The position numbers and the translations under genes are program-made. Below are positions 23,501 to 32,600 of a stretch of DNA of 43,586 nucleotides, in pieces (within the stretch, counting starts at the first letter, position 1; each line of letters opens with the position of its first letter). A model generated the notes under the pieces. It was given only the letters and a program-made list of their open reading frames with translations. It ran no database searches and was not told the origin of the DNA. The DNA is from Nemertoderma westbladi (Eukaryota > Xenacoelomorpha > Nemertodermatida > Nemertodermatidae). The stretch is from contig JAUCBJ010002120.1 of the NCBI GenBank assembly GCA_032718475.1, forward strand, positions 20,001-63,586. Reading direction: 5' to 3'.

Positions 23501-26370
23501 TGTAAAGCTAAGATCAGGTAAGGGTAGTTGTTATGTAAAGCTAAGGATGTGCAATATATCTAAGTAGGAAATCTAAATCAAAATAGGACAACAAATAAAA
23601 GTAATTAAGTCAGGTGAAAGTCCAGTCGGTTGGCACGGCAACCTAACCACACGGAATATTATTTATGATTGGTACATTATATTTGGAAGAAATTTTTCCA
23701 AATCAGAAGGTATTTTATTTAAAATGGGTTATATTTTCCATTTATAAATTTTACTCAGAAGTTGTTAGACAGCTTAGAAGAAGCTGCATGTTGGTCGTTT
23801 TGTTAATAGCAAGAAAACCGAAGTCCTGAAATTAAACACTCATCATTCATTACCAGCAGTTAGTTTATCGATATAAATAGCACAACTTCTTTAGATGGCT
23901 CTGTAGGGAATGCTCTACTTATGCTGCTTTCTGGTTTCATGGATAAGGAATTAGACAGAAGATCTCCGCACCCCGGCCTGGCCATCAAACCAGCTGCCGA
24001 TGATGATCTGGAAATCATCCTTGTTGAGTAGTTCTTACAGGTAGGCGAGTCTTTGTTGTTCTAAGGCAGTCCCTGTTAGGCGCTCAATGACCTCATGTGA
24101 GCACAATATCCATAGATACCACATATACCAGGGTGTTACACTCACATGCTGCGCAATGTGGGATATACCACACATAAATAAGCATGAAGTGCTATTTTGC
24201 CATAACCCAGTTCTACACTTCCTTGTTATCAATGCGACGATCTGCCTGTTCGCAACCAAGTACTCTGCAGGAGTGCAACCTTTTCGGATGTACAGCCATG
24301 GTAGCCAGACAACAACTTTCCTTTGTCTGCTGCTCAATAACACTAGACTTAACATCGATGAACTTGGAAAGTTCATGTACAAAACTCGTCCGAGTTTTTG
24401 TATCGCATTTGTTTCTGGCTCTGTCGGCATTGCTCAACTTCTTAGAACTAAATAGGGAAAGATTTAGATCATCTCGAACAATCCTATAATAACTAATACA
24501 TTGCAAATTAATAATATAATATAAATTAATATAAAACATTTATAAGACAACATAATATAACTATAATAAAATATAAAATGTTAGTCATAAGTTTACGGGT
24601 ATAATGGCTTACATAATAGCTTATTATTGCTATTATTATATTTTAGGAAAGACAGTTCTCTACCGTCAATTATGCTGCGATGTCTCTATGGAGGGATACA
24701 GCATAGTGATAATAAACGACCCTACCGACTGGAGGACACATTGGGATCCTCAACATAAACAATTATTTGTTTATGAACATCTGCTTGGTATCAATGATAT
24801 TAATACCAATCTTCTAGAGAGTTGGTTTAGGGAAGCTGAAATGATTTTGCACAATGTTCTAGAAGAAAGTACAAGCCGATTTATATTTACTTCAAATATT
24901 GCATTAATAGGCAATTCGAAGTGGATCGAATGGTTGCAAAATAAAACAATTGAAAGAGTTTATGGCAATGTCCTAAATATTGACGATGAAACAATGAAAC
25001 TATCATCAGTGAGAAGAGAAATAAATATTTCCAGTTCGGAACCAGATGATAAATTAATGTCTAAAGCCACTAAATGCAACAAAAGCCAAGAAACAACAGC
25101 CATTGGTAGCCATGCTGAGGGTGCTAATAAATCTGGAAACACAACTGGTACGGAAGAAACAACAACCATTGGTAGACATGCTGAGGGTGCTAATAAATCT
25201 GGAAACACAACTGGTACGGAAGAAACAACAACCATTGGTAGACATGCTGAGGGTGCTAATAAATTTGGAAACACAACTGGTACGGAAGAAACAACAACCA
25301 TTGGTAGACATGCTGAGGGTGCTAATAAATCTGGAAACACAACTGGTACGGAAGAAACAACAACCATTGGTAGCCATGCTGGGGGTGCTAATAAATCTGG
25401 AAACACAACTGGTACGGAAGAAACAACAACCATTGGTAGCCATGCTGGGGGTGCTAATAAATCTGGAAACACAACTGGTACGGAAGAAACAACAGCCATT
25501 GGTAGCCATGCTGGGGGTGCTAATAAATCTGGAAACACAACTGGTACGGAAGAAACAACAGCCATTGGTAGCCATGATGGGGGTGCTAATAAATCTGGAA
25601 ACACAACTGGTACGGAAGAAACAACAGCCATTGGTAGACATGCTGAGGGTGCTAATAAATCTGGAAACACAACTGGTAAAAGGATCACAAACATCCCACA
25701 TTTAACAGCACCGCAAACAAAACAAATTAGGTATCTTATAGATGAAATATTCTTGGGAAACACAAATTTTGTTTTCTCTAAAGAAATATGGACATCAAAT
25801 GAAAATTTTCAAACATACTTTGTATCTGTTTTAGAAGAAATTTATTCAGTAGCAGATCAGAAAAGGTTTTATGAAACATTGGTTGATGATGATGAAGATG
25901 ATACAAATAGAAATACAACTTTCCTTCTGGCTGGTAACTATGGTTTATTATTGGTGGTGAGACATGCAGTTGAGAAACTAAATTTTTCTCTGGAAACACA
26001 AAACAGTTCAGGTCAAAGTATAATGCACCTTGCAGCAAGAGAAGGGCATACAAACCTAGTGAACTATGGTATAAGCCGGGGATGTGATGTAAATATTCGA
26101 GATAGTCACTTGAATACACCAGCACACGAAGCAGCCTATTTTGGAGAGATCAGCATACTGCGGGAGTTGTTGGAGCACATTAACGATCACAATGTAACTA
26201 ATGATTGGCAGCGAACTATATTTCATAATGCTTGTCAGAGTGGAGATCTCGAAACAGTGAAATTCTGCCATAGAATCTGCGACATTCAATTAAAAGATAT
26301 GTTTGGATATACTGGTATGGACATTGCTTCAAGTAATGAAGATACAGCGATAGTAAAGTACTTGCAGTAA
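14575..26370 (+). CDS. NLR-like protein: pentapeptide repeats, nSTAND NTPase, coding VNTR, ankyrin repeats; four exons
   Basis: Predicted 1132 residues from exons 14575-14820, 20287-21583, 22349-22480 and 24647-26370. All phases match (0, 1, 1) at GT-AG sites. Residues 35-75 are helical and charged. Residues 76-130 form a hydrophobic Gly/Ala/Met-rich segment. Residues 366-442 are pentapeptide-type repeats (F-x-x-C/N pattern). Residues 531-640 resemble the nSTAND3 NTPase: ETRWYFYRALEIL, Walker A GPQGSGKT (554-561, split by intron 3), PTDW and KQLFV. The Walker B position reads VYEHLLG, without the usual aspartates. Residues 707-904 are nine 22-residue repeats and 981-1132 are ankyrin-type repeats (HLAAREGHTNLV). 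STAND proteins are nucleotide-switched signalling scaffolds, often in innate immunity; that role is inferred. Exon 1 is the least certain: if it belongs elsewhere, translation could begin at ATG 20317 (good context), giving 1040 residues. Confidence 0.75.
14949..19061. repeat. 4.1-kb satellite of a 23-bp unit (about 175 copies) with higher-order repeats
   Basis: The unit is tgttggtaagagttaacatc plus cgg. Point variants recur (cccgg, agccgatg, ttaagatcc, gttgacagcc), as does an 8-bp insertion giving ggtaagagcgtaagag. It fills most of intron 1 of the STAND gene. A 1258-bp block (54 units plus two 8-bp insertions) at about 15653-16910 is repeated in tandem at 16911-18168 with few differences. 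At the 3' end (18361-19040) a second higher-order pattern marked by ttaccatcctgtg recurs at 184-, 138- and 207-bp spacing (8, 6 and 9 units). It is non-coding: the period is not a multiple of three and each unit carries stops. Confidence 0.96.
19062..20286. other. Intron 1 remainder downstream of the satellite
   Basis: Unique sequence separates the satellite from the exon 2 acceptor. 19065-19215 is GC-richer than its surroundings. 19470-19505 is a CA/ACAAACAC-type simple repeat. A short hairpin (tgccagc...gctggca) lies near 19970-19993. 19615-19680 is A-rich. No exon was recognised. The acceptor used in the model (TTGTTCAAG, ending 20286) has only a modest pyrimidine tract. Confidence 0.5.
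21690..21965 (+). mobile_element. tRNA-derived SINE in STAND intron 2
   Basis: A tRNA-like head has an A-box-like stretch (cttggtctagtgttgc) and a perfect B box GGTTCGATCC at about 21746-21755. A non-tRNA body follows, with the tail gcgtaatccctggcctagtg and gccgaagaaaatg, running into a T/A-rich end. A tail of the same design occurs at about 34460-34495. This fits a polymerase III retroposon; the family was not identified. Confidence 0.7.
22229..22311. repeat. 8-bp microsatellite (CACTACTG)n
   Basis: About ten tandem copies of an 8-bp unit with one variant (gaactact). It is located in STAND intron 2, some 40 bases before the exon 3 acceptor. Confidence 0.9.
22475..23545 (+). repeat. 33-bp minisatellite made of copies of the exon 3 splice donor (about 32 units)
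   Basis: The array begins on the last six exon bases GATCAG at 22475-22480 and continues into the intron: each unit reads GATCAG|GTAAGGGTAGTTGT and then atgtaaagctaa. Unit starts at 22475, 22508, 22541, 22574 and 22607 are exactly 33 bp apart. Two short 26-bp units follow, and the same long-long-short pattern recurs near 22905-22960. Because 33 is divisible by three, the exon frame stays open through the first units, to 22632. Every full unit carries a strong GTAAGG donor in the same phase. Confidence 0.95.
23546..24646. other. Intron 3 remainder, possible antisense gene remnant
   Basis: From 23546 the sequence is unique and AT-rich. On the minus strand, 24000-24430 reads as short open pieces in shifting frames. 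One contains GCTPAEYLVANRQIVALI, which has a weak ankyrin-helix look; another contains LEQQRLAYL followed, after a stop, by ELLNKDDF. This might be a decayed gene fragment; I could not identify it. The intron ends at TATATTTTAG (24646). Confidence 0.3.
25090..25683 (+). repeat. Coding minisatellite, 9 x 66 bp (22 residues), in the STAND gene
   Basis: Nine direct copies encode ETT(A/T)IG(S/R)HA and then (E/G)GANKSGNTTGTE. The copies are otherwise identical at the DNA level. Rare variants are A to D (one copy) and S to F (one copy). Since 66 is a multiple of three, frames on both strands are also open across it. Those are shadows: only this frame continues into NTPase sequence upstream and ankyrin sequence downstream. 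It forms a polar, Gly/Thr-rich linker. Confidence 0.95.
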
Positions 26371-26442
26371 AATATCAATCATACTAGAGTCTGTTTTATA
26401 TACTATATACTAACATATGTGTAACACAACTCATGTGTATAT

Positions 26443-27765
26443 TTAGTCCATGGGCCAGCCAGCATAGGGGATACTTTTTGGTAACCATCTGGAACTTATA
26501 TTTTGGAACTTCTGGCCATTCATTTTGATATGATAACAAATCTGAATCGGTAGCTGACTTGGTGTTATCACCGGTTGTCATGGAAATGGTAAAACAACAA
26601 ACATGCTGTAGTATTCTAATAACTCAATATAAATTTATCGCATCTTTTGAAAAAGATAGCTACTGGTCTAACAATTCTAAATGTGACATAAAATTCTGGA
26701 ATATAATTATTGTTACCATGGAAACGCTGCTAAATGAAAACTGACATGTTTTAGAAAAATAGCTACCATTCTAGAACAATACCATTATTTAAAAAACAAA
26801 TTACCACATTTTATTGAATATTAGTTTTGTAAAATTTTGGTATACTGAGAGCTAAACCTGTTTTGTTATAACGGTGATATATGGTTCCAAAGATATACCC
26901 ATGTTTGAAATATTTTTATTTTTCATCATTTTAATCTCATTCCACTCTGTTTCCAAATAATGACTTTAACAAATATTTATGTTAATAAAAAACAATCAAG
27001 ATGTGACTACAAATCACTTTAAATAACTAACCTCTCAATGTGGTAGGTGTCAAGTCATTTGTTTGTGTCATATCTGAGTGTGTGACATATGTGTCATATT
27101 GCATCTGTAGTGGTAGTCATGGTAACCTGTGAAGGAGTGTTGTCTGAAATGCCATTTAGATGTCACTTGTCATTTTAAAGTGATTTGTAGTCACATCTTG
27201 ATTGTTTTTTATTGGCATAAATATTTGTTATAAAGTCATTATTTTGAAACAAAGTGGAATCAGATTAAAATGATGAAAATTTAAAATATTTCAAACATGG
27301 GTATATCTTTGGAACCATATATCACCGTTATAACACAACAGGTTCAGTTCTCAGTATACCAAAATTACCCAAAAATAATATTCAATAAAATGTGGCAATT
27401 TGTTTTTAAAATAATGGTATTGTTCTAGAATGGTAGCTATTTTTCTAAAACATGTCAGTTTTCATTTAGCAGCGTTTCCATGGTAACAATAATTATATTT
27501 CAGAATTTTATGTCACATTTAGAATTGTTAGACCAGTAGCTATCTTTTTCAAAAGATGCGATGAATTTATATTGAGTTATTAGAGTACTACAGCATGTTT
27601 GTTGTTTTACCATTTCCATGACAACCGGTGATAACACCAAGTCAGCTACCGATTCAGATTTGTTATCATATCAAAATGAATGGCCAGAAGCTAGGTCTTC
27701 ACAAAAATATAAGTTCCAGATGGTTACCAAAAAGTATCCCCTATGCTGGCTGGCCCATGGACTAA
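26443..27765. mobile_element. 1.3-kb inverted-repeat (foldback/MITE-like) element
   Basis: The left arm 26443-27024 and right arm 27174-27765 are inverted copies of each other with a few per cent mismatches and a small insertion (near 27690), around a unique 150-bp centre. The ends read TTAGTCCATGGGCCAGCC and its complement, and could be flanked by TA/TA, as in Tc/mariner-type non-autonomous elements. No transposase frame is present. Both arms carry the same outward-pointing short frame beginning MTTGDNTKSATDSD. It lies just 3' of the STAND gene (stop at 26370). Confidence 0.88.
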
Positions 27766-27834
27766 TTGTTTACACACACACACTAACACAACTGTATGTA
27801 AATGTAATGTATATCATTTTCAAGTGTACAGAAA

Positions 27835-28472
27835 ATCCTTACTACTGTAGTGTGGATTACCCGATCCTTACTACTGTAGTGTGGATTACCCGATCCTTAC
27901 TACTGTAGTGTGGATTACCCGATCCTTACTACTGTAGTGTGGATTACCCGATCCTTACTACTGTAGTGTGGATTACCCGATCCTTACTACTGTAGTGTGG
28001 ATTACCCGATCCTTACTACTGTAGTGTGGATTACCCGATCCTTACTACTGTAGTGTGGATTACCCGATCCTTACTACTGTAGTGTGGATTACCCGATCCT
28101 TACTACTGTAGTGTGGATTACCCGATCCTTACTACTTTAGTGTGGATTACCCGATCCTTACTACTGTAGTGTGGATTACCCGATCCTTACTACTGTAGTG
28201 TGGATTACCCGATCCTTACTACTGTAGTGTGGATTACCCGATCCTTACTACTGCAGTGTGGATTACCCGATCCTTACTACTGTAGTGTGGATTACCCGAT
28301 CCTTACTACTGTAGTGTGGATTACCCGATCCTTACTACTGTAGTGTGGATTACCCGATCCTTACTACTGTAGTGTGGATTACCCGATCCTTACTATTGTA
28401 GTGTGGATTACCCGATCCTTACTACTGTAGTGTGGATTACCCGATCCTTACTACTGTAGTGTGGATTACCCG
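27835..28472. repeat. 29-bp satellite, 22 copies
   Basis: The unit atccttactactgtagtgtg plus gattacccg repeats exactly 22 times over 638 bases with only three or so point variants (ctttag, ctgcag, ctattg). It starts about 70 bases beyond the right end of the inverted-repeat element. It is not coding. Confidence 0.96.
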
Positions 28473-29693
28473 AAACAAGTTAATTATTGAATGAATGATT
28501 GATTTCACACTTTTATGGTCTTAGACGTTAGTGCCCGCAAGAAATTACTGTAGTGCCCCTGGAAAATTATATAAAATATTTTTAATAACTTCTGAAAGAA
28601 AGCTTTTACTATTTTACTTGTCAAAATATAGCGATTAGAAATTGTGCCAAAATATGTATATTTTTATTATAAATATGTTGCTATTGTTTTACCAACTTGT
28701 TACCATCGGGTGTGTAAAACAAACTTGCAGAACAGTCATACATAAATTTATTTCTAGCAATATTTCCTTCAGAGTTGCCATTGGCTTGAAAAGGCGACGA
28801 GCACACAACACTGAAAATTTCGGAAAAATTCCACAAAATGTTGTTGATATAGATAGGCCTCTACACTAGTAAATATCCACATTTTAATTAATGTACAGAC
28901 GAAACAGCAGCAGTTGGGCACAGTGCTTTAAGTGGTGCAGTCTTCCCCTAGCCAGGCTGTTCGATAGTTGGGAACAATGTAGACGGACACACGTCGTGTG
29001 ACAACTATTTCGGCATATATTTCCATTTTTTTAAAGTTGATTTTCTCATCTCATGCTATAACTTATTCACTGATACCCAATCACATCCCACCTTGAGCTG
29101 TATCTGTCATTAGGTACTCATTACAGACTATCGAATAATATACAGGTTAAATGTTCTATGTTAAAATGTGCATTTTGGAATAAATATAACATATTAAGTG
29201 ATTGGACTCCTTTGTATCTGGCTGGCACTTAGCACTGTAATCTTATACTGTGCTAGGAAATAAAATAGAAGTAAATAGTTACAATTCATACAATATGATA
29301 TGCTTAAATGAAACATTTATTATTGTCAGTCATTTGATCTTAACTAAATAATTTACACAAATGATACAATTCAAGCAATTAACAATATTAATTTTAATAA
29401 TAAATAACAACAAATGTACTGAAATCACAACAAATGTACTGAAATCACAACAAATGTTCTGAAATCACAACAATTGTACTGAAATCACAACAAAGAAGAA
29501 ACTGAGTAAGATGTAGCTATATAATCGCATATATAATTATTTTTTCAAAATAATTATTTGTATTTATATAAAATATAAAAAATGAATAAGCGTGCTATCT
29601 AAAGGACATATATCACTTTGTAATGAAATCATTTCATGTTAGTAGTTTCTATTTATGAGGCTCAATGGAAAGGATAATGACTGCGGACAATAA
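28473..29693. other. Gene-free stretch 3' of the DCST gene
   Basis: AT-rich sequence with no exon. It contains a four-copy 20-bp repeat at 29407-29490. It must include the 3' UTR of the minus-strand DCST gene ending at 29694. A TTTATT (AATAAA on the minus strand) near 29310 is a possible polyadenylation signal but lies nearly 400 bases away. The open frame at 28642-28869 is probably chance. Confidence 0.5.
29407..29490. repeat. 20-bp tandem repeat, four copies
   Basis: The unit caacaaatgtactgaaatca is repeated four times with single-base variants (ttctg, caattg). Confidence 0.9.
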
Positions 29694-32600
29694 TTAAGCA
29701 CGTGTTTCGTTCAATTGTATTCCAAATGGTTTGAAAAACTTTTTTTGAGTTTTCGACGTTGGTGACATTGATTTACGATAGCAAAGTTGGCATATCCATT
29801 CATCACCCATTCGAGAGAGATTTGTACGACCGTCACAATTGATACAATAACGATTAGTTTGCATGCCAGTGCATTCAAACAATTTATTAAAACAAGAATA
29901 TTTAGCAGCCAACCAATCCTTTATAGGTACAGAATCAGCTTCATTAATGCCATCCTGTCTTAGTCGACGGGTTACTAACTGAAAGAAAGTCACTCGTTCC
30001 GTCATCAGCTTATGGTACAAATATGTTATTCGACTAATTTGTCTGTTGGTATAGAAATATCCAGCCAACCTATGGCGAAGTCGAAGGGCATAAGCCTGTA
30101 GAATGGTAACCAGGAGTGTCAGTATGTAGAGACCCCCAATCTGGAAACTAAAATCGTAGTTGTATATAGAAGGTAAATCCGGATCCGGCAAACAGATATC
30201 AGTTCTCGTTTCATCATGGAAAGTATTTAATGAAGTTAAAGTTTCAGGAAATTCGCTTTCAATCAAAGTTTTTAAATTTGGACTAAATGTAGATCCATTG
30301 GAGCCAAAATTAACTTCATATTGACTTTTTGCATCAAAATACATCGTTGTATTTGAATGACGTCTTATCAAATCCATAGTGAAATATATTCCGTAGTCAA
30401 CAGTGCAAACCAAGATGCCTACCAGAATGATAGCAAGGTAGGCCAGCAGACCAAGTAACAACGATTTGGTTTCCATTCTGCTTAGCCACCAGGAGTTCAC
30501 GTCAATTAATTCACGCCTTTCTTTTTTTCTCAGAGGGAGAAGACGTTTTTTATTGATTTTCTTTCTGCGATTATCAATTAATTTTATTTGCGATGTTATA
30601 TAAATATTATCGAAGTCAAGGTTTGTCTTAAATTTGCGGAAGTAAATTATGGCTTCTAAAAACAATAGCACTAAGAAACATGTAAGTGCACTAACAACGA
30701 TTTTCATTACGTAGGTTAACAGGCGTGTCTTTTCTTCAAATTCTTTCTTAATGTTTTCTTTAATTTCTTGTAAACATTTACCACTTTTAAATGTGAAATA
30801 ATTTTCCAGCTGAACAACTTCAAATTCATTATCGTATTCTCTAAAGTCCTTTGGTATTTCAATTGGAATATTATTGATTTTGAAGGTTAACGATATTTGA
30901 CCCCCAAAATCGATTGTTTTCATTATAATATTTGTAACTTTTTCCATTTGTCGAGCAACAGCTTCAGTCATTTCCTAAAATAAAAACGTATTACAAAATA
31001 ATAACCAATAGGAGGCTTAATATTACACAGTAATCGAACAAAAATTATCAGTGAGTTAAGGATATTTAGGGACCGAGATATAGATACATACGAGTCCTCC
31101 TAGCCTGCTGTTGCATCGAACGCAATATGCAATAACTCACATCTGTTTTGTTTGCTATTCTTTGCTGTAGGTCCTCAGCCTCATCAGCAATGTAGTCCAT
31201 CTGGCATCTGTAAGAATCTGTCAATTTTTCTGCATTCATCATAATATTATTGACGGGATGGTTGAGTAGAAGTTGGACAATAATTGTAATTAAAACAGCC
31301 TTTCCCCTGTTTGTGGCTAGAGCTGGGAATACTAATGCAACAACACACCTATGGAATACAGTATAGGAATACTTCATTAATATCATTGTGACCAATAATG
31401 GTATATTCAGATTCACTAAACATTGACAATATAATTTATTTATGTTCAGATTCCACGACAACGATATTTTACACGCAGTCAAGGCGATCTAGAACTAGAA
31501 CGCCTTGAAAAATAATATTTTCTTTAAAATATTTCCTTTAATGTCCAGAAAAGTGCGGACAATAAAGACTTCAATGTCCGCATTTTGCGGACGATAAAGT
31601 AATAATAAACGATATTATAATGATAATTAATAATAATAATCTTCCAAAAATGATGATAAAAAAATATTTATCTAATCAACGATCTAGAAGATTATTCTGC
31701 TGATTTCTCATCATTTGTTCTAGGTCAGTAATTACGTTGGTAATTTATTAATAAATGTAGCATTAAAATGTTTAGTTGTTGATCTTCTTCCTTCTGAAAT
31801 GTTCTTCCTCGATTCTTTATTATATCTCGAGTGAAAATAATTCTGCATTATTCAATTCTGTTCAATTCTGCATTATTTACCATGCAATGAATGATTAATT
31901 CTATTATGCATCGGTACCATAGTGTCTTAGAAACAGTAAAATAGGCAAATGATTTAACGATATCTTTGTAGACTCTATTATAGAGCCGAAACCGTTAATA
32001 CTGGGACAAGATTCACCCATCACATGTCCGATGGCATATATTATTATGATCATAATATTCAAATATACCAGCAGCTACACCACTACCTGAGTAAGAAAAC
32101 AAGCATTTTAGTGCTTCACAACTTGTCAAAATAGGAATAATATCTATATTCATATGTAGAAAATTCTTCTTGCCTCATAAAATATAATATACTATAAACT
32201 AAAAACATTACCTTGCCTTTGTAGAAAAGGACATTCCAATGCAGACGAGGAATGTAAAAACCCCTCCAATTATATAAGCTTCCACAGGTGGCCACTTAAA
32301 TTCTTCTACTATTTTAGTAGATTCCGCAAATGAATCATCAACACACCCATTTTCAGTTTGCAATAGTCGATGTCTTCGAGGTTGAGTTGTGTTAACAATA
32401 TTCACAACATGTATTTTGTGATACTGCAACATAAATTAAAACCAAGTTGTTAACAAATTAGTAGGTTATTTTTTCTCAAAAGTTAACAATGTGGTTGAAG
32501 TAGACCTTGAGGGAGTCTAACTGCATATGACCATTGGAAAAAATAGACCAAATGGCCAACCACATCCGCAATTGCCACTTTTCTTGTTCTGAAAGACTAG

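Noticed and set aside
24960-25763. Long minus-strand frames (267 and 215 codons) and a second plus frame (200 codons) over the 66-bp repeats
   Set aside because: A repeat with a period divisible by three keeps every stop-free frame open. Only the plus frame that continues into NTPase and ankyrin sequence is supported.
26396-27908. Two small genes sharing MTTGDNTKSATDSD
   Set aside because: They are the two arms of one inverted-repeat element. No known domain and no splice context were seen.
14949-28472. CRISPR arrays
   Set aside because: The regular short repeats have no unique spacers, and this is eukaryotic nuclear DNA. They are minisatellites.
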